From NCBI GenBank assembly GCA_018208355.1, contig CP062796.1, positions 487,217 to 551,216 on the forward strand: a DNA stretch of 64,000 bases, in the 5' to 3' direction. Shown here piece by piece: positions 1-8,823 of the stretch (position 1 is its first letter; every line of letters starts with the position of its first letter). The stretch comes from Candidatus Fermentithermobacillus carboniphilus (GTDB lineage: Bacteria > Bacillota > Sulfobacillia > Fermentithermobacillales > Fermentithermobacillaceae). The notes beneath the pieces were generated by a model that made no database searches, was not told where the DNA came from, and worked only from the letters and a program-made list of their open reading frames with translations. The position numbers were made by a program, and so were the translations under genes.

Positions 1-426
1 GGCCTGGCGGAACCTTTGGTCACGCATAGTGACACCGTGCTCCAGAGCAGCAAGCTCCGCGGGTATCCCCAGGCTCACGATGCCTCTGACCAGGGCTTTT
101 GAGAGTTCCTGGTAAGTCTCAAGGACGGAACCCTTCAGGTCTTTTTCCGGTATTACCACGCTGTAAGTTAGCTCATCATCGTGAAGTACTGCCTTACCGC
201 CCGTAGGCCGTCTGACCAGATCGGCGCCGATCTCTCGCAATCCGTCAAGGTTTACTTCCCTTTCTACGTCCTGAAAATACCCCAGCGATAGGCACGCAGG
301 ATCCCACGCGTAAAACCTGAGGGTCGGGGGGACTTCACCCCTCTGACAGGCCCTCTGAATGGCTTCGTCTACTGCCATATTGAACTTGCCTCGCATCGAG
401 CCATGTATCAGCAACCGAACTCTCAC
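1..426 (-). CDS. Lipoate-protein ligase / octanoyltransferase, 3' part cut off by window edge
   Basis: This is the N-terminal 142 codons of a BPL/LplA/LipB-fold acyltransferase that attaches lipoate or octanoate to lipoyl-domain lysines. The diagnostic motif RRPTGGKAVLHDDELTYSV is visible around residues 70-88 and matches LplA and LipM proteins. The start is GTG at 426, with a GGAGG ribosome site 9 nt upstream. The catalytic cysteine that separates LipM transferases from ATP-dependent ligases would lie beyond the window, so the two cannot be told apart. It follows two radical SAM genes and the glycine cleavage operon on the same strand, which fits a role in charging GcvH. The acyltransferase-fold call is firm; the exact activity is inferred. 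Confidence 0.8.
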   Translation of the reverse strand, partial: MRVRLLIHGSMRGKFNMAVDEAIQRACQRGEVPPTLRFYAWDPACLSLGYFQDVEREVNLDGLREIGADLVRRPTGGKAVLHDDELTYSVVIPEKDLKGSVLETYQELSKALVRGIVSLGIPAELAALEHGVTMRDQRFRQA

Positions 427-509
427 GGTTTTTCGCCTCCGCTCCCTCTCCCTGTTTCCGGCCAGGGACTCCCTTACACGCTTCACGTGCCTTCTCCCTC
501 CGGACCAGT

Positions 510-1508
510 TTATCCCCGGAAGAGGCCTGATTCAGCGATACACTCCCTCACCTCTTTTTCGGTCAGACTCCTCGGGAAGTTCATCATCAGCCGGCCCGGC
601 CTCTCGTTGTAATAAGGTCTGTTGCAGTCAGGACATCCGGAGGTTTCAAAGGGCTTCCCTTCCCACAACTTCCCTAAAAACGCGGGATCGTCTGTACTGA
701 TTCGCACAATTTTTCCGTCCCGGAACTCTATGTTGTCTTTCGAACCTCCCGTTTTCAGGAAATATGCAGCGATCTGGACACGCCTGTACGACGAGACGTC
801 CGGCGGGGCATCGTGTTCCATAAGGGTCCCCTTCACCGGCGTGAAGGCAAACAGGGCCACCGTGATCCCGAGGGTCCTGGCCCGGTCTAAAGCCAGAACC
901 ATCTCCTCCTCGGTCTCACCGAGACCGCATATGAAATGAGTAGATATCCGCCCCGGCCATAGGCTCGATGCCTTTTCCAGGACCGCCCAGGCTCTTTCAA
1001 GGTCACCGCCCTTGACCCGGCGATACGTTTCGGGCGTCACGGCATCCACCGGCAACCCCACCCGGGACGCTCCCGCCCGGAAGAACGCCTCCACGCGGGA
1101 AACCGACTCGGGTGCGACGCAGATGCTTATCTGAACGTCTGGAGAAAGGGAGCGGACTTTTCTCGTCAGTTGCAGGGCACTCTCGGTCCCGCCCGGAGTC
1201 TCCACTGTCTGGATGCAGACTCTCTTCACAAGCCCCCCGGCGATGGCCCGGGAAAGAGGCGTCTCTATTTCATCCCACAGCTTCTCCGGCCAGGTCACGC
1301 GGGAAAGGTGGTGAGGAGGTGCCTTGCTGTCCCTTGCCTGGGCACAGAAGGCGCAGGAATGGATACAACGCTCTCCAACCATAAAGTGTGCGGTGGTCGG
1401 TAGCTCCCTATTCCTAGCCCTCGACAACCCTAGGAGGCTCAAGGTCCCGGCCGATACTCCAAATCTCTCAGTCAAATGCACAACACTCCGTCTTCTTCTC
1501 GATTTCAA
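510..1508 (-). CDS. Biotin-synthase-like radical SAM protein, probable LipS1/LipS2-type lipoyl synthase component
   Basis: The protein has a radical SAM [4Fe-4S] signature CIHSCAFC near residue 48, followed by a biotin-synthase-like barrel (HFICGLGETEEEM, an SAM-binding-type glycine-rich region). A further cysteine pair, GCPDC, lies near the C terminus and could hold an auxiliary cluster. In archaea and some bacteria two biotin-synthase-like proteins, LipS1 and LipS2, together insert the two sulfurs of lipoate in place of LipA. The neighbours (a second such protein, a lipoate ligase and gcv genes) support that reading. The frame opens with TTG at 1508, overlapping the upstream gene by 41 nt. 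A GTG about nine codons further in, closer to the upstream stop, is an equally good start. Which of the two LipS proteins this is cannot be assigned here. Confidence 0.7.
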   Translation of the reverse strand: MKSRRRRSVVHLTERFGVSAGTLSLLGLSRARNRELPTTAHFMVGERCIHSCAFCAQARDSKAPPHHLSRVTWPEKLWDEIETPLSRAIAGGLVKRVCIQTVETPGGTESALQLTRKVRSLSPDVQISICVAPESVSRVEAFFRAGASRVGLPVDAVTPETYRRVKGGDLERAWAVLEKASSLWPGRISTHFICGLGETEEEMVLALDRARTLGITVALFAFTPVKGTLMEHDAPPDVSSYRRVQIAAYFLKTGGSKDNIEFRDGKIVRISTDDPAFLGKLWEGKPFETSGCPDCNRPYYNERPGRLMMNFPRSLTEKEVRECIAESGLFRG

Positions 1509-2379
1509 GTCCCAAAGATCTTGCAGCGTCCACCACCTCTGGGTGCGGTAAAACTATCCGGTCGATGCCGGCCCTGACCGCCAGTATGTCCAGTTCTTGC
1601 CGGTACCTGCCTTTTGGCCTCATACATCCCAATGATATGGACAGGCCGGGGGCCTTGGCCCTGGTCCAGGCCAGGACGCGCACTACGTCCCCGATGTCCG
1701 GCGGTGGAATGTTTTCCCAGATAGTACCCGGGGTGGGAATGAATACTATGAATATGATTTCCCGGACGTTTTCCCCGAGCAAGAATTCAACGGCGTCGTA
1801 TTCTTTCGATATTTTGCCTTTCATGAGACCCAGGAGGACGTGGGGAACCACTTTGGCTTTCCCTTTCCTAAGGCTCCTAAAAGCCCTTACATAATCGGCT
1901 CCCGTCCAGCGCCCGTGAAAAGCTTCCCTTATTGCCTCATCGTCAAGTACAAAATCGAATGATATCACAGAGGCAAATTCCGAAATTGCCCTGGCGTCCT
2001 CGTCGTTCACAACCCCGGGGTGAGCGTTTATCTTGACTTCTTGTCCGTAAGACTTCAGGATAGAAGAGACCATGTCGAGAGATGATACCAGGGGCACAGC
2101 CCCATCCGGCCCACAACCCCCACTTAAAAGGATACTGTCCGGTAGTTTACTCCGCAGCGCACAGGGCAGGTCCTTCAAATCGACCATGTGCCCGAGGTAC
2201 CTTCCGCCGCAATGGGAGCAATTGAGGAAACAAGCATTACCGGTAACGCTCACAGCCATAGTCTTCACGGGATATACGGTTTCCAGGACGCGAGGCCGGC
2301 CTTTCATCCGCGCCCCCCAAGCAATACCTATGACATCTTCCAAAGGTGCGGTTTTGAAGTAGTCCTGCTCGGGCTTCAA
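1468..2379 (-). CDS. Second biotin-synthase-like radical SAM protein, probable LipS partner
   Basis: A 303-residue radical SAM protein with cluster motif CFLNCSHC around residue 52 followed by GGRYLGH. It resembles the archaeal biotin-synthase homologues (COG1856 type) that include a LipS component. A trailing CC pair near the C terminus (KKTECCAFD) is unusual. It overlaps the next radical SAM gene, so the two are probably translationally coupled, as expected for partners acting on the same octanoyl substrate. The start is TTG directly after an in-frame stop, with only a weak and distant purine-rich site, so translation may depend on the upstream gcv message. The alternative is an unrelated biotin-synthase-like enzyme; biotin genes other than birA and bioY are not nearby. 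Confidence 0.68.
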   Translation of the reverse strand: MKPEQDYFKTAPLEDVIGIAWGARMKGRPRVLETVYPVKTMAVSVTGNACFLNCSHCGGRYLGHMVDLKDLPCALRSKLPDSILLSGGCGPDGAVPLVSSLDMVSSILKSYGQEVKINAHPGVVNDEDARAISEFASVISFDFVLDDEAIREAFHGRWTGADYVRAFRSLRKGKAKVVPHVLLGLMKGKISKEYDAVEFLLGENVREIIFIVFIPTPGTIWENIPPPDIGDVVRVLAWTRAKAPGLSISLGCMRPKGRYRQELDILAVRAGIDRIVLPHPEVVDAARSLGLEIEKKTECCAFD

Positions 2380-2425
2380 CGTGCTTCACTGTTCCCCTTC
2401 TACCACATTTCCTCATCCATCACAG

Positions 2426-2451
2426 GGGAGGAGGCCCCAAAGCCTCCTCCC
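2426..2451 (-). terminator. Strong hairpin between gcvPB and the lipoyl synthesis genes
   Basis: A perfect 10-bp stem, GGGAGGAGGC / GCCTCCTCCC, with a 6-nt loop lies in the 152-nt gap between gcvPB and the first radical SAM gene. On the minus strand it is not followed by a T-run, so it may attenuate, protect or process the message and not end it. On the plus strand it is followed by a T-rich stretch, but no plus-strand gene precedes it. Confidence 0.45.
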
Positions 2452-2531
2452 TTTCTGTATTCCGGAGTTTTGGTGCCTTCTCGGCTAAGTTCCGCCCTCC
2501 GGACCGCCTTCCGTCTTGACCTTCTGAGATC

Positions 2532-4001
2532 TTAGCTAGACGCTTCCTTCTTCCACCTGATGTTGGGATTTCGCGCGGCTCCCGCCTCGTCGAGCCTGCC
2601 CACCACCGTCGTGTGCGGGGCGTTGCGCAGGTTCTCCGGATTCTCATAGGCTTCCTTGGCGATGGCGATGAGGGCATCCGCGAAGTAATCGAGAGTATCT
2701 TTGGACTCGGTCTCCGTCGGTTCTATCATCAATGCCTCCTCAACGATGAGCGGGAAGTAGTTGGTCGGCGGGTGCACCCCGTAGTCCAGAAGCCGCTTGG
2801 ATATATCCATAGTGTGGATACCGGTCTCCTTCTTGATCCTGGCGGGATTCACGACGAATTCGTGCTTGCAGTGCCTGTCGTAAGGCAGGTCGTAATATTG
2901 CACGATTCGCCTCAATAGATAATTGGCGTTCAGGACGGCATCCTCGCTCACCTTTTTTAGCCCGTCGGGTCCGAGGGCACGGATGTACGCGTAAGCCTTG
3001 ACCATGACAAGGAAGTTTCCGTAGAAGGACTTCATCGGGCCTATTGACTGGGGCTTGTCATAGTCCAGGTAGTATTTCTTGCCGTCGAATTCCACCGTGG
3101 GCACCGGAAGGAAAGGCGCCAAGAACTCTTTGACGGCTACAGGTCCTGAACCGGGTCCGCCGCCGCCGTGAGGGGTGGAGAAGGTCTTGTGGAGGTTGAA
3201 GTGCATGACGTCAAACCCCATGTCACCCGGGCGAGAGATCCCGAGGATGGCGTTGGCGTTGGCCCCGTCGTAGTAGAGGAGTCCGCCTTTTCCGTGCACG
3301 ATCTTCTCGATCTTCTCGATGTTTTCGTCGAAGAGCCCGAGAGTGTTGGGATTGGTAAGCATGAGACCGGCCACCGTCTCATCCATCGCCTTTTCCAGGG
3401 CCTCGATATCAACTCCACCACGACTATCTGACGGAATCTGGACAGTGGTGAATCCGCCGAGGACGCCCGAAGCAGGGTTGGTGCCGTGCGCCGAGTCAGG
3501 TATTAGGATCTTCGTCCTCTTGGTATCATTTCTTGACCTGTGGTAGGCCCGGATTATGTTAATGCCGGTGAGCTCACCGTGAGCACCCGCCGCCGGCTGC
3601 AAAGATACTTTATCCATGCCGCCTATCTCAGCCAGGTATTGCTGAAGGTTATACATGAGCTCCAGCGCGCCCTGCACCAGCTCTTCCGGAGCGTAAGGAT
3701 GGATATCGCTGAACCCGGGAAGATTCGCGACTTCTTCGTTGATCTTGGGGTTGTACTTCATGGTACAGGACCCCAGGGGATAAAACCCTATGTCCACCCC
3801 GTGGTTCAACTGAGACAGCCTGGTGAAATGGCGGACGAGGTCGACCTCGGAGACCTCGGGTAGCTCCGGGGCGGTCGCCCTGATCTCGCTCTTTGGTAGA
3901 AGGTCTTCGATGGCCCTATCCGGAACATCAAGCGCCGGGAGAGAGTAAGCTTTACGCCCGGGGCGCGAGATCTCAAAAATCAAAGGTTCCAGGCGCTTCA
4001 T
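2532..4001 (-). CDS. gcvPB: Glycine dehydrogenase (decarboxylating) subunit 2
   Basis: C-terminal subunit of the two-subunit P-protein. It decarboxylates glycine with pyridoxal phosphate and passes the aminomethyl group to lipoyl-GcvH. The PLP lysine is K272 in [16 protein letters not shown]. Other P-protein marks include [10 protein letters not shown] near residue 78 and [12 protein letters not shown] near 170. The length of 489 residues is normal for GcvPB. Its ATG overlaps the gcvPA stop by 4 nt (ATGA), so translation is coupled within the gcvT-H-PA-PB operon. The operon is governed by the glycine riboswitch upstream of gcvT. Confidence 0.97.
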   Translation of the reverse strand: MKRLEPLIFEISRPGRKAYSLPALDVPDRAIEDLLPKSEIRATAPELPEVSEVDLVRHFTRLSQLNHGVDIGFYPLGSCTMKYNPKINEEVANLPGFSDIHPYAPEELVQGALELMYNLQQYLAEIGGMDKVSLQPAAGAHGELTGINIIRAYHRSRNDTKRTKILIPDSAHGTNPASGVLGGFTTVQIPSDSRGGVDIEALEKAMDETVAGLMLTNPNTLGLFDENIEKIEKIVHGKGGLLYYDGANANAILGISRPGDMGFDVMHFNLHKTFSTPHGGGGPGSGPVAVKEFLAPFLPVPTVEFDGKKYYLDYDKPQSIGPMKSFYGNFLVMVKAYAYIRALGPDGLKKVSEDAVLNANYLLRRIVQYYDLPYDRHCKHEFVVNPARIKKETGIHTMDISKRLLDYGVHPPTNYFPLIVEEALMIEPTETESKDTLDYFADALIAIAKEAYENPENLRNAPHTTVVGRLDEAGAARNPNIRWKKEASS

Positions 4002-5335
4002 GCCAATCCCTCCAATCCTGCCAGGAGATCGTCCATCTCTTTCCTGGTCCGTTTCTCAGTCACCGCGATGAGGAGGTAGTCCTTGAACTCCGGATACGCT
4101 TTTCCGAGGGGATACCCGGCGAGAATCTTCTTTTCCAGGAGAGCCTCGACTATCTTCTCGGGAGCTACGGGACATTTCACCGCGAATTCGTTGAAGAATG
4201 GCGTTTTCCAGGCCAAGCTGAACCCTTTGATGTGGGATATGCCGTCTGCCAGGTATGCGGCTTTCTTCACGCACATCTCGCCTATCTCCCGGATACCCGC
4301 CTTACCTAGCCAGGTAAGGTACACGGTAGCAGCCAGGGCATTAAGGGCCTCGTTGGAGCAGATGTTCGAGGTAGCCCTCTCTCTCCGGATGTGCTGTTCC
4401 CTAGTCTGGAGGGTAAGGACGAAACCGCGCTGCCCGCGAGTATCGGTGGTCATGCCTACGAGACGTCCGGGCATCCGGCGGAGGTACTTGTCCTTGACGG
4501 CCAGGACTCCGAGATAAGGACCTCCGAAAGCCATCGGATTGCCGAGAACCTGGCCTTCGCCGACGACTATCTCGGCGCCGTACTCGGACGGGGGTCTCAG
4601 GAGGCCCAGGGTAATAGGGTTAACCGAGACTATGAGGGTTGCTCCAGCAGCCTGGACTTCCTTGGAGATTTCGTCTACCGGCTCTATGCACCCGAAGAAG
4701 TTGGGTTCCTGGATGACCACGCAGGCCACGTCTTTATCGAGCATATCCCCGAGGGCTTTGAGAGACGTCACGCCGTTCTCCAGCTGAACCTCTCTGACCT
4801 CGATATTGTGACCCGCAGCATAGGTCTTGATGACCGCGCGAGTCTCGGGATGGACCGTCCTGGAAACCAGGGCTTTCTTGCGCCTCGTCAGACCCGCGGC
4901 GATGGTCACCGATTCGGCCGCGGCGGAAGCTCCATCGTACATAGAAGCATTTGCCGCATCCATGCCCGTGAGCTCGCAGATCATCGTCTGGTACTCGTAG
5001 ATGGACTGGAGAACAGCCTGACTGACCTCCGGCTGGTAGGGAGTGTAGGCGGTGTAGAACTCGGACCTCGAGATGACGTGCCTCACCACGGAAGGGACGT
5101 AATGGTCGTAAGATCCGGCTCCTATGAACGTCACATAGTCCTTGGCCACGTTTTTTTCAGAAAGTTCCCTCATGTGCCTCAAGAGCTCGTACTCGCTCAT
5201 GGCCGGAGGGAGGTTAAGCTCGCGGTTCAAGCGGAGAGCGGGAGGTATGTCGCTGAAGAGCTCGTCGATGGACTTGACACCGATCGTCTTCAGCATTTCC
5301 TCCCTGTCTTTATCGGTATTGGGTAGAAAGTTCAT
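3998..5335 (-). CDS. gcvPA: Glycine dehydrogenase (decarboxylating) subunit 1
   Basis: N-terminal subunit of the split P-protein, 445 residues as usual. Recognisable stretches are [20 protein letters not shown] at the start, [15 protein letters not shown] near residue 90 and [20 protein letters not shown] near 115. It pairs with GcvPB to form the heterotetrameric decarboxylase. Its start touches the gcvH stop and its stop overlaps gcvPB, so the three genes are tightly coupled. Nothing unusual was seen. Confidence 0.97.
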   Translation of the reverse strand: MNFLPNTDKDREEMLKTIGVKSIDELFSDIPPALRLNRELNLPPAMSEYELLRHMRELSEKNVAKDYVTFIGAGSYDHYVPSVVRHVISRSEFYTAYTPYQPEVSQAVLQSIYEYQTMICELTGMDAANASMYDGASAAAESVTIAAGLTRRKKALVSRTVHPETRAVIKTYAAGHNIEVREVQLENGVTSLKALGDMLDKDVACVVIQEPNFFGCIEPVDEISKEVQAAGATLIVSVNPITLGLLRPPSEYGAEIVVGEGQVLGNPMAFGGPYLGVLAVKDKYLRRMPGRLVGMTTDTRGQRGFVLTLQTREQHIRRERATSNICSNEALNALAATVYLTWLGKAGIREIGEMCVKKAAYLADGISHIKGFSLAWKTPFFNEFAVKCPVAPEKIVEALLEKKILAGYPLGKAYPEFKDYLLIAVTEKRTRKEMDDLLAGLEGLA

Positions 5336-5724
5336 CAGTGACCGCCCTCACTTGCATGTTTTTCGTACGCTACGTTGTCCATGAGGTTTTCAAGTTCAGA
5401 CGGATCAGACATCTCGATAGCGCAAATCCAGCCTTCCCCGTGAGGGTCCTTGTTGAGGAGTTCCGGTGAGTCTGCGATCTTCTCGTTGACCTCGATAACC
5501 TTTCCGGAAACCGGCGCGTAGCAGTCGGAAACGGCCTTAACCGACTCTACGGTGGCGAAAATCTCGCCCGCCTTCAGCTCTCTTCCAACTTCAGGCAGTT
5601 CCACGAAAACGATGTCCCCGAGCTGGTCCTGAGCGTAATTGGTGATCCCTACGTAGGCCTTGTTGCCCTCGACTCTGGCATATTCGTGGGTCTTGGTGTA
5701 CTTGAGATTTGCAGGATAAGTCAT
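5335..5724 (-). CDS. gcvH: Glycine cleavage system H protein (lipoyl carrier)
   Basis: A 129-residue lipoyl-domain carrier that shuttles the aminomethyl group between the P- and T-proteins. The lipoylated lysine is K63 in [15 protein letters not shown]. The sequence is full length, with the usual HEYARVEG and [12 protein letters not shown] segments. It overlaps gcvT by 4 nt. It is the most likely acceptor for the ligase and the LipS-like proteins at the end of the same strand run. Confidence 0.98.
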   Translation of the reverse strand: MTYPANLKYTKTHEYARVEGNKAYVGITNYAQDQLGDIVFVELPEVGRELKAGEIFATVESVKAVSDCYAPVSGKVIEVNEKIADSPELLNKDPHGEGWICAIEMSDPSELENLMDNVAYEKHASEGGH

Positions 5725-6845
5725 TTCTTTTTACCCTCCCTACGATAGAATGGCATCTTGACTACTTCCGCCAAGATTTTCTTACCCCGGATGTCCACCC
5801 GGAGTTTGGTTCCGATTTGACTGAACTCAACCGGCACAAAGGCCATGGCCAGATATTTGTCCAGGGTGGGCGCATAGGACCCGGTGGTGACGTATCCCAG
5901 CTCTTTTTCTCCCGACTCGTCGAACACCTTGTACCCGGTCCTGGGGACGCCCTTTTCGACCATCTCAAGGCCGACGAGCTTAGCCCTGAGCCCTTTCTCC
6001 CTCTCTTCCATCAGAGCTCTAGACCCCACGAAATAGACGCCCTTGTTGAACGCCACAAAACGGCCAAGCCCGGCCTCAAGGGGGGTATGTTCTGCGTCCA
6101 ATTCTTGACCGTAAAGGGGCATAGAGGCCTCGAATCTCAAAGTGTCTCTGCACCCGAGACCGGCGGGTACCAGGCCGTCATTTTCCCCTGCTTCCATGAT
6201 GGCTTCGAAGAGATGCGGACCCTCTTCTGCCTTGCAGTAGATCTCGAAGCCGTCCTCGCCCGTGTAGCCCGTGCGGGTTATGAGACACTTTATCCCCGCC
6301 ACTTCCACGTCCTCGACTCCGTGGTAGTATTTGATCTCATTCAGCGGGTACTTGACGAGTTTTTGGAGTATCCGTTCGGAGTTGGGTCCCTGCAGCGCGA
6401 CTTCGGCAATATCAGCCGAGAGATTCTTCACGGACACCCGGTAGAAGTACTTCGCCAGGTTCGAGATCCATTCGTAGTCTTTTTCTATGTTGCCCGCGTT
6501 GACCACCAGGAGATACCGCTGGTCCTTCAGGCAGACAACCATCATGTCATCGACGACTCCGCCGGTGGGATAGCACATGGGGGTGTATATCACTCTACCG
6601 GGATACCCTTTGGAGATGTCGTTGACCAGGAGCATCTGGAGTAAGTCCAGCGCTCCGTCACCCTCTACCATGATCTCCCCCATGTCAGATACATCCCAGA
6701 GGGCCGCGGCGTTCCTGCAGGCATGGTGCTCTTCCTTGATGCTGGAAAACTGCACCGGAAGGGCCCAGCCTTCGAAGTCGATGATCCTACCGCCGTACTT
6801 CAGGTGGGTTTCGTAAAGGGGCGTTTTCTTCAGTTCCTTTTCCAC
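5721..6845 (-). CDS. gcvT: Glycine cleavage system T protein (aminomethyltransferase)
   Basis: First gene of the gcv operon. It transfers the methylene group from aminomethyl-lipoyl-GcvH to tetrahydrofolate and releases ammonia. At 374 residues it is typical. It has the folate-binding N-terminal region ([20 protein letters not shown]) and the conserved [13 protein letters not shown] near residue 197. The start is GTG at 6845 behind AGGAGGTGA, 7 nt away. A long leader containing the riboswitch precedes it. Confidence 0.97.
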   Translation of the reverse strand: MEKELKKTPLYETHLKYGGRIIDFEGWALPVQFSSIKEEHHACRNAAALWDVSDMGEIMVEGDGALDLLQMLLVNDISKGYPGRVIYTPMCYPTGGVVDDMMVVCLKDQRYLLVVNAGNIEKDYEWISNLAKYFYRVSVKNLSADIAEVALQGPNSERILQKLVKYPLNEIKYYHGVEDVEVAGIKCLITRTGYTGEDGFEIYCKAEEGPHLFEAIMEAGENDGLVPAGLGCRDTLRFEASMPLYGQELDAEHTPLEAGLGRFVAFNKGVYFVGSRALMEEREKGLRAKLVGLEMVEKGVPRTGYKVFDESGEKELGYVTTGSYAPTLDKYLAMAFVPVEFSQIGTKLRVDIRGKKILAEVVKMPFYRREGKKK

Positions 6846-7029
6846 TTGTATCCTTCACCTCCTAATGTTTGTCGCTCTTTTGTTTGGCTGTCTAGAACCC
6901 TGCCGCCGGTTTTTGAGCCCGGGCTTTTTGCTGACCGGTACCACGGACACCCGCATCTGTACCCCGGCTTTCAGCGAATCCGCAGGTGTCATTACCTCTA
7001 GTTTCCCCGCTCAGGCAGAAACTGCCGCC

Positions 7030-7069
7030 AAAATAAACAGGGACCGGGATACTTTCAAGTACTCCCTGT
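7030..7069 (-). terminator. Intrinsic terminator of the glycine riboswitch expression platform
   Basis: On the minus strand ACAGGGA and TCCCTGT pair around an inner GTACTT/AAGTAT stem and are followed by TTATTTT. The 5' arm overlaps the closing strand of the second glycine aptamer. Ligand-stabilised aptamer and terminator are therefore mutually exclusive, the usual arrangement for a glycine-activated gcv operon. Confidence 0.75.
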
Positions 7070-7283
7070 CCCTTTACCTGAGAGATTCCCCGCCGCTGGT
7101 CGCGGCAGGTTACCCCTTTGGTGCCTTGAAGGCTCTCCAGAGATGCGTCCGGAAGCGGTATTTTTACCTGAGAGTTTCGGACTCCCGTCCTTGCTCCTTC
7201 GGCGCCCGTTTTCCTAGATTCCCCTCGGCCGCCACATGGGCCTACCTGTAATTGGGGAACCGGGTCAGGGACTCTCCCGCCAC
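7060..7283 (-). promoter_or_regulatory. Tandem glycine riboswitch upstream of gcvT
   Basis: Two glycine aptamers follow each other on the minus strand. Aptamer I (about 7280-7157) has GGGAGAGTCCCTGA at its 5' side, the core GCCGAAGGAGCAAG, and GAAACTCTCAGGTAAAAATAC at its 3' side. Aptamer II (about 7147-7060) has TCTCTGGAGAGCC, the core CACCAAAGGGGTAACC and ATCTCTCAGGTAAAGGGAC. Both carry the hallmark CTCAGGTAAA. Glycine binding should prevent formation of the terminator just downstream and turn on gcvT-H-PA-PB. Aptamer I has an enlarged variable arm (roughly 7205-7265) compared with textbook examples. Confidence 0.93.
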
Positions 7284-7473
7284 CATCATCCGCGAACTGT
7301 ATTCATTTGTACGGGCCGGAGCATCGACACGCCCCGAACACAAACCGGCGGTCCGTAGGACCGTGGAGGCGCCTTTTCGGACACCCTCCGAGCTCCATCC
7401 GCCAGATCAGAAAGTTCTACATCTGCGCAAGAACTCCTCTCAGAAACTCGGTGCAGTCGCAGAATTTTTATTC

Positions 7474-7734
7474 TCACTCAACATCCTTTCCGGCAAGGCA
7501 TACAAGGCTCTGTACTGCCTCTTTTTCGTCCTGGCCATCCGCCCGAACGATTATCTCCTGACCCGCCTTGACACCGAGCGCAAGGACTTGGAGGATACTC
7601 TTACCGTCTGCCTTCTTCCCGGCCGCCTCTACCGTGATCTTCGACTTGTACCTCATAGCTTCCTGAACGAACATGGCTGCGGGCCTCGCGTGAAGACCCA
7701 CCTTGTTGCGGACCACCACTTTTCCTTCAACCAT
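7474..7734 (-). CDS. ptsH: Phosphocarrier protein HPr
   Basis: An 86-residue HPr with the catalytic histidine at position 15 (VGLHARPA) and the regulatory serine at position 46 (DGKSILQVL), so it should accept phosphate from enzyme I and be a target of HPr kinase. The ATG at 7734 follows GGAGG by 9 nt. It is the last gene of the long PTS/sugar operon, 66 nt after the hydroxyacid dehydrogenase, with no terminator seen between them. Coupling an HPr to a dedicated EII set suggests extra carrier supply when the operon is induced. Crh is unlikely because H15 is present. Confidence 0.95.
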   Translation of the reverse strand: MVEGKVVVRNKVGLHARPAAMFVQEAMRYKSKITVEAAGKKADGKSILQVLALGVKAGQEIIVRADGQDEKEAVQSLVCLAGKDVE

Positions 7735-7800
7735 GGAAAACGCCTCCGTTTTCTCTCGGTCAACCGAGACCCCGTAGAACGCCTGCCGTAAAACTTGTCG

Positions 7801-8790
7801 CTAAGACCGGGTCTCTAATACTTCCGGATTGACAGGCGTATGAGGTTTCCCCGCGAGGAGATAATCACGGATGTTCCGGGCAGCTATGATCGCCATATCA
7901 GTCCTGGTCTTTATGGTAGCGCTGCCGATGTGGGGCAGGAGGACCACGTTTGGCAGAGTCCTCAGAGGACTATCCAAAGGAAGAGGTTCCGTCTCGAAGA
8001 CGTCGAGCCCCGCCGCCCAGATCCGGCGCTCTTTCAGAGCTCTGTATAGCGCATTTTCGTCCACGACAGGCCCTCTCGCGGTGTTTATGAGAACAGCGGT
8101 AGGTTTCATGAGTCCAAGTTCTCGCTCGCCGATAAAGCCACGGGTCTCAGCAGTTAACGGAAGATGTATTGAAACGTAGTCGGATTCTTTCAAGAGTTCG
8201 TCTTTATCCCTGTACAGGATACCCAACTTTTCCTCGGCATCAAGATCCCTGTGCCGCGAATAATACAGGACCTTCATGTCGAAACCTTTAGCCCGTCTCG
8301 CGACGGCACGCCCGATCCTCCCCAGGCCCAGTATGCCGAGAGTCGCGCCGTATACCTCCTGACCAGTGAGGAGCATCGGTGACCAGGTCTTCCACTTGCC
8401 GTCGCGGAGAAACCTCTCTGATTCAGGCAGCCTCCGCGCGGTTGCCAGGAGAAGAGCGAACGTGAGGTCTGCCGTAGCCTCCGTAAGGACCCCGGGGGTG
8501 TTCGTCACAACGATCTTACGCTCAGTGCAGGCCGCAACGTCTATGTTATCGTAACCCACGGCCATATTGGCGACAATCTTCAGGTTCGGCGCGGCGTCCA
8601 GAAGCTCCTTATCTACCCTGTCCGTAAGCAGGCAAAACAGGGCATCAACCTGCCTGACTTCCCGAAGGAGGATCTCCCTGGGGACAACCCTATCCTCTTC
8701 CGGAAAGACCGACACCTCGAAGCACTCCTCAAGAATATCTAGCGCAGACTGAGGTATCTTCCGAGTTACGTATACCCTCTTGCCACCCAT
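7801..8790 (-). CDS. D-isomer-specific 2-hydroxyacid dehydrogenase (glyoxylate/hydroxypyruvate reductase-like)
   Basis: An NAD(P)-dependent dehydrogenase of the GyaR/GhrB group. The Rossmann motif GLGRIGRAVARRAKGF is near residue 150. The catalytic triad is visible as Arg in NTARGPVVDE, Glu in LDVFETEP and His in LLPHIGSAT. An upstream ATG at 8811 exists, but GGAGGG lies 8 nt before the ATG at 8790, which gives the usual N terminus MGGKRVYVTRKI. In this operon it may reduce a 2-keto or hydroxypyruvate-type product of the aldolases. The substrate is not predictable from sequence. Confidence 0.88.
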   Translation of the reverse strand: MGGKRVYVTRKIPQSALDILEECFEVSVFPEEDRVVPREILLREVRQVDALFCLLTDRVDKELLDAAPNLKIVANMAVGYDNIDVAACTERKIVVTNTPGVLTEATADLTFALLLATARRLPESERFLRDGKWKTWSPMLLTGQEVYGATLGILGLGRIGRAVARRAKGFDMKVLYYSRHRDLDAEEKLGILYRDKDELLKESDYVSIHLPLTAETRGFIGERELGLMKPTAVLINTARGPVVDENALYRALKERRIWAAGLDVFETEPLPLDSPLRTLPNVVLLPHIGSATIKTRTDMAIIAARNIRDYLLAGKPHTPVNPEVLETRS

Positions 8791-8823
8791 TGCTACAACC
8801 CTCCAGACCATGAACTAAGACTT

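Noticed and set aside
4391..5326. 311-codon open frame on the plus strand opposite gcvPA
   Set aside because: Mirror of gcvPA codon bias in GC-rich DNA; no ribosome site and no recognisable protein features.
5709..6644. 311-codon open frame on the plus strand opposite gcvT
   Set aside because: Antisense shadow of the well-supported gcvT gene.
7252..7791. Plus-strand open frame across the glycine riboswitch and HPr
   Set aside because: It covers a structured RNA and a certain gene on the other strand; no start signal.
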